In this document: positions 1 to 8,563 of the stretch, in pieces
Layout: the number at the start of each line of letters is the position of its first letter
Position numbering within the stretch: the first letter of the stretch is position 1
Source of the DNA: Candidatus Omnitrophota bacterium
Lineage (GTDB): Bacteria; Omnitrophota; Gorgyraeia; Gorgyraeales; Gorgyraeaceae
NCBI GenBank assembly: GCA_003485765.1
Contig: DNHS01000011.1
Span: 704 to 64,703 of the forward strand
Reading direction: 5' to 3'
DNA: 64,000 nucleotides
Made by a program: the position numbers and the translations under genes
Notes under the pieces: generated by a model
What the model was told of the DNA's origin: nothing
Database searches by the model: none
The model's input: only the letters and a program-made list of their open reading frames with translations

Positions 1-782
1 TTGATGAAGCGGATCGCATGCTTGATATGGGTTTTACCCCGCAGGTCGAGAAAATTTTACGTTTTTTGCCCAAAGAAAGACAAACCATGCTTTTTTCAGC
101 AACTATCCCAAAAGAGATTATGCAGATGGCTGCTAAACATATGAAGCTTCCTATCAACGTAGAGGTTGCTCCTTCCGGCACTGCTGCTGAAAGAGTTACC
201 CATGAATTATTCGTTGTTAAGAAGGATTCTAAATTACAGCTTCTTAGTAAAATCCTTACAAAATACCATGGGCCCATTCTTTTGTTTTCTCGCACCAAGC
301 ATAACGCAAGAAAGATTACGCGCTCGATCAGAGATATGAGGCATAGCGCCGCAGAAATACATTCTGATCGCTCTTTGAGCCAGCGCCGCGAAGCGCTGGA
401 AGGTTTTAAATCTGGTAAATACAAGGTGCTTGTAGCTACTGATATTGCTTCCCGCGGGATTGATGTGACAGGTATCGAGCTGGTTATTAATTATGACCTT
501 CCTGATGACACTGAAAACTATGTGCACCGTATTGGCCGCACAGGCCGCGCAGGCAATAAAGGCCATGCGATTTCTTTTGCCACGCCTGATCAAAGGGGCA
601 ATGTCCGCGATATAGAAAAATTCATGAGAGCGCCACTGCCTATTTCAAAGAATCCGGATATTTTCCAGGAGCAATTTATTCAATCTTCCCATCAATCCCC
701 GTATCAATCTTCAGATAAGCGCCCAAGACATAATTACAGGCAAAAGCGCCCTATGCAAAGCAGATCTAAATTTTACCGTTAA
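1..782 (+). CDS. DEAD-box RNA helicase, 5'-truncated by window edge
   Basis: ATP-dependent RNA helicase, RhlE-like, probably acting in ribosome assembly or mRNA remodelling in the cytoplasm. The window opens exactly in motif II: codons from base 3 read D-E-A-D, followed by RMLDMGF. Downstream motifs are visible in order: SAT (motif III), LLFSRTK (IV), VATDIASRGID (V) and HRIGRTGRAG (VI), so the second RecA-like domain is complete. The tail after FMRAPLP is basic and rich in Ser, Gln, Arg and Pro, as in RNA-anchoring extensions of this family. The Q motif and Walker A lie outside the window, so the exact subfamily is not certain. Confidence 0.95.
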   Translation, partial: DEADRMLDMGFTPQVEKILRFLPKERQTMLFSATIPKEIMQMAAKHMKLPINVEVAPSGTAAERVTHELFVVKKDSKLQLLSKILTKYHGPILLFSRTKHNARKITRSIRDMRHSAAEIHSDRSLSQRREALEGFKSGKYKVLVATDIASRGIDVTGIELVINYDLPDDTENYVHRIGRTGRAGNKGHAISFATPDQRGNVRDIEKFMRAPLPISKNPDIFQEQFIQSSHQSPYQSSDKRPRHNYRQKRPMQSRSKFYR

Positions 783-801
783 GAAAGAGAGGTAATATCC
801 C

Positions 802-2364
802 ATGTTGGATATTTCCAGAAAACGATATAGGCTCAGAGTTATTGCGCCTGCCTACCCAGCGTTCAATATCTATTCATATGTTGCTGCCAGAACTACTGCC
901 CTGGGCCCGGTATGCGTAGCCACCAGTGTAAACGAAATGGGAAAATGGGATGCAGAGGTTATAGACGAGAATAACCTGCGCAGGTACGGGCCTAAGCTAA
1001 TTTCTGGCGGAGCTGACCATGAATTTTTGCAAAGCCATAGGCCTTGCGATGTAGCTGGTTTTTATGGCGGCCTTACAAGTACGATTCCCCGGCTTTACGA
1101 AGTAGCGCAGTTTTACAAAAGTAAAGGAGTTGTGACCATAGCAGGGGGGCAGCATTTTTGCAAAGAGAATATTAAAGAAGCGTTGTCTTCAGGCATAGAC
1201 TATGTGGTTATCGGAGAAGGAGAAGAGGCCATAAAAGAACTTCTTTGGGCGCTTGAAGGCAAGCAGGAGATTAGCGGAGTAAAAGGTATTGCTTATTTAA
1301 GTGACGATAGGGTGGTTTTTACTCCTGGCCGCGAGCCTTTAAAAGATTTTGATAACCTTCCATTGCCGGATTTTTCCCTGGTGCGTTATGCGAAAATCAA
1401 GCTCTATTCAATTGAAAGAATACGTTCGTGCGGAATGGACTGCGAATTCTGCACAGTAAAAGGAAAGCCCAGGTGCTCTTCACCCGAACGCCTTCTAGAA
1501 AGGATAAGTTTTCTTCTTGAGACTAAAGATGCCAGGCATTTTTTCATCGTGGATGATCTTTTTGGCCAGGAAAGGAATGAGACGATACGGTTTTGCAATA
1601 TGTTAAGGGATTACCAAAAAGATACAGAAAGGCGGCTGGATATTATTGTTCAGATACGGCTGGATAAAGCCAAGGATACTGAACTTTTATCAGCAATGCG
1701 CCAGGCAGGCATCAGCACAGTGGCAATAGGGTTTGAATCGCCTATTGAGGAAGAATTAAAAGCTATGAATAAGCGCTTGAAACCCGAGGACATGCTGTCA
1801 TTTGTAAAAGTATTTCGTAAATTCGGTTTTCTGATTCACGGCATGTTTATTTTTGGTTATCCGTTGAAAGAGGGCGTGAATTTCAGCATGTCTAGCGAGG
1901 AGAGAGTAAAGCGGCTTAAAAGATTTATCAGAAAAGCCGGGTTGGACACTATACAGGTTCTTTTGCCTGTGCCTTTGCCTGGCACAGAGTTGCGGCAAAG
2001 GCTTGAGGCGCAGAATAGGATTTATCCTCTAAAGGACGTTGGATGGGAATACTATGACGGTAATTTCCCGCTCTTTGAACCTGACAAACCAATGAGCGCA
2101 GAGGACATGCAGTCTTCAAGCAGAAAAATCATGGGTAAATTCTACCAGTTCAGATACATGTTCATGCTAGCGCTGAACATAGTTTTCTTTCCGTCAATCA
2201 TTTTCTTTTTGCACGATATTAAGGCAGGCTGGAGAATGTGGTATAGGCCGTGGCGCAACTATCTTATACGTTTTGGAGGATGGATTGTCCTGAGGAACTG
2301 GATAGCCATGTTTAAAAAAGATAAGTTTTCAGAAAAATTGAAACAAGCAAAGGCGCATCTGTAA
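802..2364 (+). CDS. B12-binding radical SAM protein
   Basis: 520 residues. The N-terminal third resembles a cobalamin-binding domain (APAYPAFNIYSYVAARTTALGP, then GFYGGLTSTIPR and TIAGGQHFCKE). The radical SAM core follows, with a CxxxCxxC cluster motif in SCGMDCEFC at about residue 215 and the glycine-rich strand FIFGYPLKEG. The last 80 residues are hydrophobic and basic (MFMLALNIVFFPSIIFFLHD), suggesting membrane association, as in BchE- or hopanoid-type enzymes. The substrate cannot be read from sequence. The ATG is preceded by a purine-rich AGAGAGG ribosome-binding site, 19 bases after the helicase stop. Confidence 0.85.
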   Translation: MLDISRKRYRLRVIAPAYPAFNIYSYVAARTTALGPVCVATSVNEMGKWDAEVIDENNLRRYGPKLISGGADHEFLQSHRPCDVAGFYGGLTSTIPRLYEVAQFYKSKGVVTIAGGQHFCKENIKEALSSGIDYVVIGEGEEAIKELLWALEGKQEISGVKGIAYLSDDRVVFTPGREPLKDFDNLPLPDFSLVRYAKIKLYSIERIRSCGMDCEFCTVKGKPRCSSPERLLERISFLLETKDARHFFIVDDLFGQERNETIRFCNMLRDYQKDTERRLDIIVQIRLDKAKDTELLSAMRQAGISTVAIGFESPIEEELKAMNKRLKPEDMLSFVKVFRKFGFLIHGMFIFGYPLKEGVNFSMSSEERVKRLKRFIRKAGLDTIQVLLPVPLPGTELRQRLEAQNRIYPLKDVGWEYYDGNFPLFEPDKPMSAEDMQSSSRKIMGKFYQFRYMFMLALNIVFFPSIIFFLHDIKAGWRMWYRPWRNYLIRFGGWIVLRNWIAMFKKDKFSEKLKQAKAHL

Positions 2365-2400
2365 GCGTCTTGATAGCGCATAGAGGCTTCTTCAAAAGGC

Positions 2401-3507
2401 ATGAAAGTATTAATTCAGTTTGAAAAAAAGCCGCTTTTATTCCAAAATCCGGAATTCATCATATCATGCTTTAGCCCAGATTCATTTATTACTTGTTTCG
2501 AAGATATTGAAAACGCGCTTAAAGCCGGATATTATTTAGCTGGTTTCTTGTCGTATGAAGCAGGGTATTATTTTGAAGAAAGACTGCGAGAGAACAAAAC
2601 ACATGATTTTCCGCTTATATATCTTGGAGCGTATAAAGAGCCTGTTAGACACAAAATACGTCCCGTGTTTAAACCTTTTCAAAATACCCTTGAAAACATT
2701 CAATTAAATATAACACAGGACGATTATTCCTCTAATATACAAACCATACGTGATTATATAGCCCAGGGGGAAGTATACCAGATTACATATTGCATTAAAT
2801 TGCTGTTTAAATATTCAGGAGATCCTTTTTCTCTTTACAATTTTTTGTTAAAAGAACAGCCAGTGCCTTATCCTGCGTATATCGAAACAGACAGATTTCA
2901 CATCCTGTCTTGCTCTCCTGAAATGTTCATTAAAAAAGAATCCACGCATGCTGTTACAAAACCTATGAAAGGGACATGGCGCCGCGGAGATAATATGATT
3001 TCTGATATTGCGGCGCGCCTGCGATTTCAATATGATTTCAAAAATAGAGCTGAGAATGTGATGATTGCAGACCTTCTCAGGAATGACCTTGGAAGGGTGG
3101 GGCGGGGTATAGAGGCGCCGAAACTTTTCGAAGTGGCGAAATACAAAACTTTATTTCAGATGACATCCACTGTGACAGGACATGTAGAAAAAGATATATC
3201 TATTTATGAATTGGTTGCCTCGCTTTTTCCTTCAGGTTCTGTTACAGGAGCGCCTAAGATACGCGCGATGCAGATTATAAAAGAACTTGAACGCGAGGAG
3301 CGTAAGATCTATACAGGCGCTATTGGGTATATCGCCCCCAATAGAGATCTTTTTTTCAATATCCCTATCCGCACATTGTTGATCAGCGAAGGAATAGGAG
3401 AGATGGGAATAGGCGGCGGCATTGTATGGGATTCTACTCCGCAAGGTGAATGGGATGAAGGACTCTTGAAAGCAAAATTTCTTACAGATATGTCTTTGAC
3501 ATCTTGA
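2401..3507 (+). CDS. pabB: aminodeoxychorismate synthase component I (PabB)
   Basis: Converts chorismate to 4-amino-4-deoxychorismate for folate synthesis, with ammonia from a glutaminase partner. 368 residues: a short N-terminal region (AGFLSYEAGYYFEE) and the chorismate-binding domain. The PMKGT motif with its lysine, typical of PabB rather than TrpE, is at about residue 190. RNDLGRVGR and PSGSVTGAPK are also present. It has the length of the PabB half of PabB-PabC fusions, but no PabC-like lyase domain follows and no PabA is next to it. It could be mistaken for TrpE, but the PMKGT lysine and short N-terminus favour PabB. Confidence 0.88.
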   Translation: MKVLIQFEKKPLLFQNPEFIISCFSPDSFITCFEDIENALKAGYYLAGFLSYEAGYYFEERLRENKTHDFPLIYLGAYKEPVRHKIRPVFKPFQNTLENIQLNITQDDYSSNIQTIRDYIAQGEVYQITYCIKLLFKYSGDPFSLYNFLLKEQPVPYPAYIETDRFHILSCSPEMFIKKESTHAVTKPMKGTWRRGDNMISDIAARLRFQYDFKNRAENVMIADLLRNDLGRVGRGIEAPKLFEVAKYKTLFQMTSTVTGHVEKDISIYELVASLFPSGSVTGAPKIRAMQIIKELEREERKIYTGAIGYIAPNRDLFFNIPIRTLLISEGIGEMGIGGGIVWDSTPQGEWDEGLLKAKFLTDMSLTS

Positions 3508-3569
3508 AACCTAATCTGTAATTTTCTAATTGCATTAAAACTCCAGATGCTGTAGAATTTATCAATATC

Positions 3570-3920
3570 ATGGATATGGCTTTATATATAGAAGTATTAA
3601 AAACAACTTTCCTGCCTTACATTAAAAGCATTCAAAGCTTTCACTTCTATTACACTAATCCATTGTTCTGGATATTTTTTATGGTTTTGTATCTGATACT
3701 GGGGATAGGCAGAAATTGGAACCAAGGCAAGGCATTTTTCTTTTGCATAAGCATAGCCTCTATTTTATTGGCTGCTACGTGGCTTGAAAAGCCGCTTATA
3801 GATATGTTTACAGTCCAGGGATATGCAGCAGGGGGTTTTGACCCATTTATATTAAAAGTAGCGTCTCTTGTTATGATTTCAATAATAATAGTATATTTTG
3901 TATTTGTAGATAATTCTTAA
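3570..3920 (+). CDS. small membrane protein, unknown
   Basis: 116 residues with three hydrophobic segments: LFWIFFMVLYLILGIG, AFFFCISIASILLAATW and ASLVMISIIIVYFVFV. No family was recognised. It lies 9 bases upstream of ybgC and may be co-transcribed with the Tol-like genes, so a role in envelope energisation is possible, but this is only positional inference. No strong ribosome-binding site is visible upstream of the ATG. Confidence 0.6.
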   Translation: MDMALYIEVLKTTFLPYIKSIQSFHFYYTNPLFWIFFMVLYLILGIGRNWNQGKAFFFCISIASILLAATWLEKPLIDMFTVQGYAAGGFDPFILKVASLVMISIIIVYFVFVDNS

Positions 3921-3928
3921 GTTAAATT

Positions 3929-4318
3929 ATGGCAGACCATTACATAGAAAAGAAAATCTATTACCATGATACAGACGCAGGCGGCGTGATGTATTATGCT
4001 AATTACCTCAGGCATCTTGAGGAAGCGCGTTTTGAATTCTGCCTCAAAAATGGCGTTAGCCTGCCGGAATTTGCTAAACAGGGCGTATTATTTGCGGTTG
4101 TTCACGTAGATATAGATTATAAATCGCCTGCCATGTACGGAGATGTAATCCGTATCTTCACGAATATTGAAAAGATAGGTTTTTCCTCAATTCATTTTCT
4201 GCATGAGATAAAAAGGGAAGGACTTACGCTTGTAACGTGCAAGACAGTATGGGCCTGCGTTAATGAGGCGTTAAAACCCCAGGCCATACCTGATAAAATA
4301 AAACAGGCGTTATCTTAA
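3929..4318 (+). CDS. ybgC: YbgC-type hot-dog acyl-CoA thioesterase
   Basis: 129 residues, a full-length hot-dog thioesterase. The active-site signature YYHDTDAGGVMYYANYLRHL near the N-terminus matches the 4-hydroxybenzoyl-CoA thioesterase/YbgC family, including the catalytic Asp of HDTD. It probably hydrolyses short- or medium-chain acyl thioesters. It is directly followed by tolQ- and tolR-like genes, the usual ybgC-tolQ-tolR arrangement, which supports a link to the Tol system and envelope lipid homeostasis. Confidence 0.9.
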   Translation: MADHYIEKKIYYHDTDAGGVMYYANYLRHLEEARFEFCLKNGVSLPEFAKQGVLFAVVHVDIDYKSPAMYGDVIRIFTNIEKIGFSSIHFLHEIKREGLTLVTCKTVWACVNEALKPQAIPDKIKQALS

Positions 4319-4335
4319 GCACAGGAGGTGGTTAG

Positions 4336-4965
4336 ATGGGGATGCTTCAGGCAATAAAAGCTGGTGGAGTTACAATGTATGCGCTTATCCCCTGTTCTAT
4401 ATTATCTGTAGCTATTATCGTAGAGAGGGTCATATATTACCATAGGCGGGCCAGGGTTAAAAGAGAAGATTTTATGATGGATATAAAAAATCAACTGGAT
4501 CGCGATAATTTAAGGCATGCCATGTCTATGTGCATGGGGATGTGCAAAGACGCAGGCACTCCTTTTGCAAATGTTGTATGGGCAGGGCTGGATGCTTTCG
4601 GCCGCGGAGAAAAAGAGATATCAAGCAACATGGAGAGAACTATTGTTATAGAGACAAACATGTTAAGCCATTTCACAGCAGTGGTTGGTACAATAGGAAG
4701 CATGTCTGTTTACGTAGGCCTTCTCGGTACAGTACTTGGAATAATGAAAGCGTTTAATAATATTTCTGCAACAGGGACAGGCGGCATAAGCGTTGTTATA
4801 ACCGGAATATCAGAGGCATTAATCTCTACTGTTGCTGGATTGTGTATTGCTGTACCTGCAGTTACAGCCTATAATTATTTCATGAAAAGGATAGATAATT
4901 TTATAACAGACATGGAATTGTGCGCCTCTGAAATATTGGATTTGATAGCCGGGAAGAAGAGATGA
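4336..4965 (+). CDS. tolQ: TolQ/ExbB/MotA proton-channel subunit
   Basis: 209 residues with the MotA/TolQ/ExbB topology: one early membrane segment (MYALIPCSILSVAIIVERV), a cytoplasmic loop, then two segments (VGTIGSMSVYVGLLGTVLGIM and ALISTVAGLCIAVPAVTAYNYF). The conserved GLLGTVLGI and GISEALISTVAGL motifs are intact. With the following TolR/ExbD it would form the stator that uses the proton gradient to energise an outer-membrane process. A strong AGGAGG ribosome-binding site lies just upstream, and its stop overlaps the next start (ATGA). TolQ is chosen over ExbB because of the adjacent ybgC. Confidence 0.9.
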   Translation: MGMLQAIKAGGVTMYALIPCSILSVAIIVERVIYYHRRARVKREDFMMDIKNQLDRDNLRHAMSMCMGMCKDAGTPFANVVWAGLDAFGRGEKEISSNMERTIVIETNMLSHFTAVVGTIGSMSVYVGLLGTVLGIMKAFNNISATGTGGISVVITGISEALISTVAGLCIAVPAVTAYNYFMKRIDNFITDMELCASEILDLIAGKKR

Positions 4966-5369
4966 ACAGGAGATCGGCAAAGCCAAAAATAGTATCAGAG
5001 ATAAATATCACCCCTCTTACAGACGTTGCCATTACCTTGTTGCTGATCTTCATGATAACCACGCCTCTTATCCTCCAATCCAGCATCAAGGTTAACCTTC
5101 CTGAGGCTGCAAGCGGAAAACCTTTCACAAATACCAGGCAGATAAATATTACTGTTAGTAGTGATAACGTCATGTATATTGACAATAAACTTGTTACAAG
5201 GAAAGAGCTGATATCTCAAGTCAGGATGGCGCGTAGGGATAATTCAGAACTGGAAGTAATCCTTTTTTCAGATAAAATGGTCAGGTTCAAGAAGATTGTA
5301 TCCATACTTGACGATCTTAATGAGATAGGCATAAAAAATCTTAATATAGCTGCGAAGGTAGAACAGTAG
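4962..5369 (+). CDS. tolR: TolR/ExbD biopolymer transport protein
   Basis: 135 residues: a short cytoplasmic N-terminus, one membrane segment (DVAITLLLIFMITTPLIL) and a periplasmic domain. INITPLTDVAITLL contains the membrane-embedded Asp that carries protons in this family. Overlaps the tolQ-like gene by four bases, implying translational coupling. No TolA, TolB or Pal follows; the unit ends at a palindrome at 5366 that includes this gene's TAG stop. Confidence 0.9.
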   Translation: MNRRSAKPKIVSEINITPLTDVAITLLLIFMITTPLILQSSIKVNLPEAASGKPFTNTRQINITVSSDNVMYIDNKLVTRKELISQVRMARRDNSELEVILFSDKMVRFKKIVSILDDLNEIGIKNLNIAAKVEQ

Positions 5370-5393
5370 GGGACGGTCGCGACCGTCCCCTAC
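5366..5393. terminator. perfect 28-bp palindrome between convergent genes
   Basis: A perfect inverted repeat of 14-base arms, GTAGGGGACGGTCG and its complement, with no loop base. It contains the TAG stop of tolR on the plus strand and, mirrored, the TAG stop of rlmD on the minus strand. TTCTTTT follows on the plus strand. Position and symmetry suit a bidirectional terminator. A second palindrome with the same GTAGGGGAC ends lies at 30320. Confidence 0.75.
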
Positions 5394-6652
5394 TTCTTTT
5401 CCAATATCGCCAGGGTTTCGATATGAGGCGTATGAGGGAAGAAGTCGAAAAGAAAAAGAGTTTTGATTATATATGAACAGCTAAGGATCTTTAAATCCCG
5501 GCTGAAAGTAGCGGGATTGCAAGATAGATATATAATCTTTTTTATTGAACTCAAAAGGATATTTTGGCAAAGCATGCTATTCAGGCCTTTTCGTGGCGGG
5601 TCAAGTATTAGAATATCAATACTACTGATTAGCATTGATGGGAATAGTTTTTCGCAAGCCCCTTCATAAAGTTTAAAATTTTCGATTTTATTTAACTTAA
5701 GGTTACTTTTCAGAAAAGATATATTATTAGGATTAGACTCTATCCCGATAACTTCTTTGGCAAACTGGCTTAAGGCTATTCCGAACGTACCTATGCCGCA
5801 ATAGAGGTCAGCTATTATTTCTTTTTTATCCAGGCGCATGGATTTTTGCATTTCTTTCAGCGCAATCTCAAGCATTGGAACATTAATCTGGAAGAATGAC
5901 TCAGAGCCTATCCTAAAAGTTTTTCCTAAAACCGTTTCTTCAATGTACGGGCTGCTTTGGCAATTTTCAATTTTAGCAGAAGGGCGGACTGTAAACATCA
6001 GTTTTTTCGTGGTATAACTTTCCCTTACTTCAATTTCTTTGATAAAATTCAAGTTTTCTTTATTTACTATTTCAATAAATTGCGCTAGGAACTTATTAAC
6101 ATTTTCGCTGACTAAACAGCATGACTCTATTTGAATGAATTTGTCCCTGGATTCAGGAGCATGATATGCGAGGCCTGCCTTTTTATACATTCGCGGCCAC
6201 GAAACTGTGGATTTTAAGTCGCAAATAGGTAATGGCCGCTCAGTATTCCGCCCAAGGAACTTCGGGCTTAAACCCGTGCGGGCTTCATTTTCCCATATTA
6301 CGCTTAGTTTAATTTTATTCCTGTATCCCCATATCTGGGGAGAGGCAATAGCAATGATAGGCGTATTTGGAAATATTTCTTTTAACTGCGATTCTTTAAT
6401 GGCAACCTGTGTTTTATAGTCAATGTATTGGTAAGGGCTGCATGCTTGATAATGGCTGCAGCGTGGAGTTATTCTGAATTCAGAAGGATTTATTATTTTT
6501 GTGGTTTTTGCTTCAATATAATTCTTCTTTTCTTTAAGAGGCTTTATCTCTACAGTTTCGCCAGGAATTCCTTCATCTGTGAGTATAGTTTTATTGTTGC
6601 TCAGACCTAAGCTTTTGCCCGGATATATAATTTTTTCAATTTTTATTTTCAT
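5390..6652 (-). CDS. rlmD: 23S rRNA (uracil-C5)-methyltransferase, RlmD/TrmA family
   Basis: 420 residues. An N-terminal TRAM-like domain (IEKIIYPGKSLGL to IEAKTTKI) is followed by a cysteine region, the SAM-binding motif IADLYCGIGTFGIALS, the ILDPPRKGL motif and the catalytic cysteine in LSCNPATFSRDL. It methylates a uracil C5 in 23S rRNA, or less likely tRNA. Two oddities are visible. The iron-sulfur motif reads C65-x5-C71-xx-Y74, so the third cysteine is tyrosine. Residues about 123-158 (EARTGLSPKFLGRNTERP and following) are an extra block that matches an intergenic repeat at 36602. Without it the flanks would read like a normal family member. Confidence 0.9.
   Translation of the reverse strand: MKIKIEKIIYPGKSLGLSNNKTILTDEGIPGETVEIKPLKEKKNYIEAKTTKIINPSEFRITPRCSHYQACSPYQYIDYKTQVAIKESQLKEIFPNTPIIAIASPQIWGYRNKIKLSVIWENEARTGLSPKFLGRNTERPLPICDLKSTVSWPRMYKKAGLAYHAPESRDKFIQIESCCLVSENVNKFLAQFIEIVNKENLNFIKEIEVRESYTTKKLMFTVRPSAKIENCQSSPYIEETVLGKTFRIGSESFFQINVPMLEIALKEMQKSMRLDKKEIIADLYCGIGTFGIALSQFAKEVIGIESNPNNISFLKSNLKLNKIENFKLYEGACEKLFPSMLISSIDILILDPPRKGLNSMLCQNILLSSIKKIIYLSCNPATFSRDLKILSCSYIIKTLFLFDFFPHTPHIETLAILEKK
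6181..6287 (-). repeat. ~106-bp dispersed repeat, copy inside rlmD
   Basis: Read on the minus strand it starts TGAAGCCCGCACGGG and ends GTGGCCGCGAATGTATAAA. It aligns over its full length with the plus-strand sequence at 36602-36707, sharing the identical stretch TTCCTTGGGCGGAATACTGA plus GCGGCCA and both ends. Here it is open in the rlmD frame and adds about 36 residues. This resembles palindromic elements in Rickettsia and other genomes that insert in frame into protein genes. Confidence 0.8.
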
Positions 6653-6724
6653 AGCTTTTAATATACCATATTTTGCTTTTATATAGTAAAATAATAGAGC
6701 GTAGTTCTGCGATTATCAAAGCTA

Positions 6725-6759
6725 ATGTTACAAAACGAGTATGACTCGTTTTGTAACAT
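6725..6759. repeat. palindrome, 16-bp arms, in divergent intergenic region
   Basis: ATGTTACAAAACGAGT, three bases, then the perfect complement. It lies between rlmD (minus) and the zinc-ribbon gene (plus), that is upstream of both, so a transcription terminator is an unlikely role. A near copy with mismatches is at 12422. It may be an operator or a member of a dispersed palindrome family. Confidence 0.75.
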
Positions 6760-6785
6760 ATAAGGGTATATAACAAGGAGACGAT

Positions 6786-7085
6786 ATGAAAAAATGTCCT
6801 TTTTGCGCTGAAGAGATACAGGACGAAGCGATAAAGTGTAAGCATTGCGGAGAAAGCCTTGATAAGAAGAAGAAAGGCAAATGGTATTTTAGTATGGCTA
6901 TATTTATAATGGCGCTTCTTTGCGTCGGCCCGTTTGCATTGCCTCTTTTCTGGTTTAATCCGCGTTTTACAGTGGCGAGAAAGATACTTGTAAGCGTTAT
7001 TGTCCTTATTTTGACTTATTTTTTAGGCATCATGGTAGCAAAGAGCCTTGTTTCTTTAAAGAGTTATTATCAAATGGTACAATGA
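6786..7085 (+). CDS. zinc-ribbon membrane protein
   Basis: 99 residues. The N-terminus is a small zinc ribbon with two CxxC pairs ([19 protein letters not shown]), followed by a basic stretch KKKKGK and two hydrophobic segments ([22 protein letters not shown] and [19 protein letters not shown]). The function is unknown. An AAGGAG ribosome-binding site precedes the ATG. Its stop overlaps the start of glpK by four bases (ATGA), so it appears to be translationally coupled to the glycerol operon. Confidence 0.8.
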   Translation: MKKCPFCAEEIQDEAIKCKHCGESLDKKKKGKWYFSMAIFIMALLCVGPFALPLFWFNPRFTVARKILVSVIVLILTYFLGIMVAKSLVSLKSYYQMVQ

Positions 7086-8563
7086 AATACATCCTAGCTA
7101 TAGACCAGGGCACTACAGGAAGCAGGGCTGTTGTTTATAACAGGCGCGGCAGAAAAATAATAAGCGCATATGAAGAATTCCCGCAGTATTTTACAAAACC
7201 AGGATGGGTAGAGCATGACCCTGAAGAGATATGGCAAAGCGTTAATAACTCTATCCAGAAAGTCCTAAAAAAAATTCCTGGGAATAAAATTGAAGCTATA
7301 GGTATTACTAATCAGCGCGAGACAACTGTTTTATGGGATAGAGATACAGGTAAACCTGTTTACAATGCTATTGTGTGGCAGTGCAGGCGTACAGCTTCCA
7401 GGTGCAGCCAGATTAAAGCTATTAAAGGCGAGACAGAATTTTTCAGAAAAAGAACAGGCCTTCCTATAGATGCGTATTTTTCAGCAACCAAGATAGAATG
7501 GATTTTAAAGAATGTAAAAGGAGCTTTTAAAAAAGCCAGAAGAGGTAAATTATTATTTGGCACTACTGATGCCTGGATCTTATGGAAACTCACAGGCGGT
7601 AAAGTTCATGCCACTGACTATACAAACGCATCCCGCACAATGCTTTTTAATATTGAAAAGCTGGAATGGGATAATGAAGCGCTGAAAAAATTTAAGATTC
7701 CAAAACAGATCTTGCCTGAAGTTAAAAGATCATCAGGCGTCTTTGGAAGAACCGTAAAAATAGGAAAACTTTCAGCAGGTATTCCTATATCAGGCATTGC
7801 CGGAGACCAACAGGCAGCTTTATTCGGCCAGGCGTGTTTTAAGCCAGGCACTATGAAAAATACATACGGAACAGGGTGTTTTGTTTTACTAAATACTGGG
7901 AAAAAGAGAGTGGTTTCAAAGCATGGACTTATCACTACTTTAGGATGCGGGCCTGATGGTAACCCTGTTTATGTAGCTGAAGGAGCAATATTTATTGCAG
8001 GAGCTGCTATACACTGGATAAGAGATGGCCTTAAGCTTTTATTCTGCGCTTCGGAATCTGAGAAAATGGCAGTGTCGGTTAAGGATAACGCAGGCGTTTA
8101 TTTTGTGCCTGCTCTTGTAGGTTTAGGAGCGCCATATTGGGACCAAGATGCGCGGGGAGCAATTTTTGGAATTACAAGAGGTACTAATGAAAATCATATT
8201 GTAAGGGCAGCGCTTGAAGCAATGTGTTATCAGACTAAAGATGTGCTTGAGGCTATGCGCAAAGATTCAGGTTTGAAAATAAAGGATCTGAAGGTTGATG
8301 GCGGGGCATCAGCAAATAATTTCTTATGCCAATTTCAGGCAGATATGCTTGGGATTAATGTAGTAAGGCCAAAAGTGATAGAGACTACATCTTTGGGGGC
8401 TGCGTATCTGGCAGGCCTTGCAACTGGATACTGGAAAAATACTAGCGAGATAAAAAGATGCTGGGAAAAGGATAGGATTTTCAAGCCTAAAATGTCCAAA
8501 TCCAATGCTTTAGATTTCTACAAAGGCTGGGTTAAGGCAGTTAAAAGAACGCTCACCAAATGA
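7082..8563 (+). CDS. glpK: glycerol kinase
   Basis: 493 residues, normal length for a FGGY-family glycerol kinase: phosphorylates glycerol to sn-glycerol-3-phosphate. The N-terminal phosphate-binding motif [14 protein letters not shown] is intact, as are [11 protein letters not shown] and the signature region [15 protein letters not shown]. The C-terminal ATPase-core motif [16 protein letters not shown] is present. Overlaps the next gene by four bases, forming the first enzyme of a glycerol catabolic operon. No glycerol facilitator gene is in the window. Confidence 0.96.
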   Translation: MKYILAIDQGTTGSRAVVYNRRGRKIISAYEEFPQYFTKPGWVEHDPEEIWQSVNNSIQKVLKKIPGNKIEAIGITNQRETTVLWDRDTGKPVYNAIVWQCRRTASRCSQIKAIKGETEFFRKRTGLPIDAYFSATKIEWILKNVKGAFKKARRGKLLFGTTDAWILWKLTGGKVHATDYTNASRTMLFNIEKLEWDNEALKKFKIPKQILPEVKRSSGVFGRTVKIGKLSAGIPISGIAGDQQAALFGQACFKPGTMKNTYGTGCFVLLNTGKKRVVSKHGLITTLGCGPDGNPVYVAEGAIFIAGAAIHWIRDGLKLLFCASESEKMAVSVKDNAGVYFVPALVGLGAPYWDQDARGAIFGITRGTNENHIVRAALEAMCYQTKDVLEAMRKDSGLKIKDLKVDGGASANNFLCQFQADMLGINVVRPKVIETTSLGAAYLAGLATGYWKNTSEIKRCWEKDRIFKPKMSKSNALDFYKGWVKAVKRTLTK

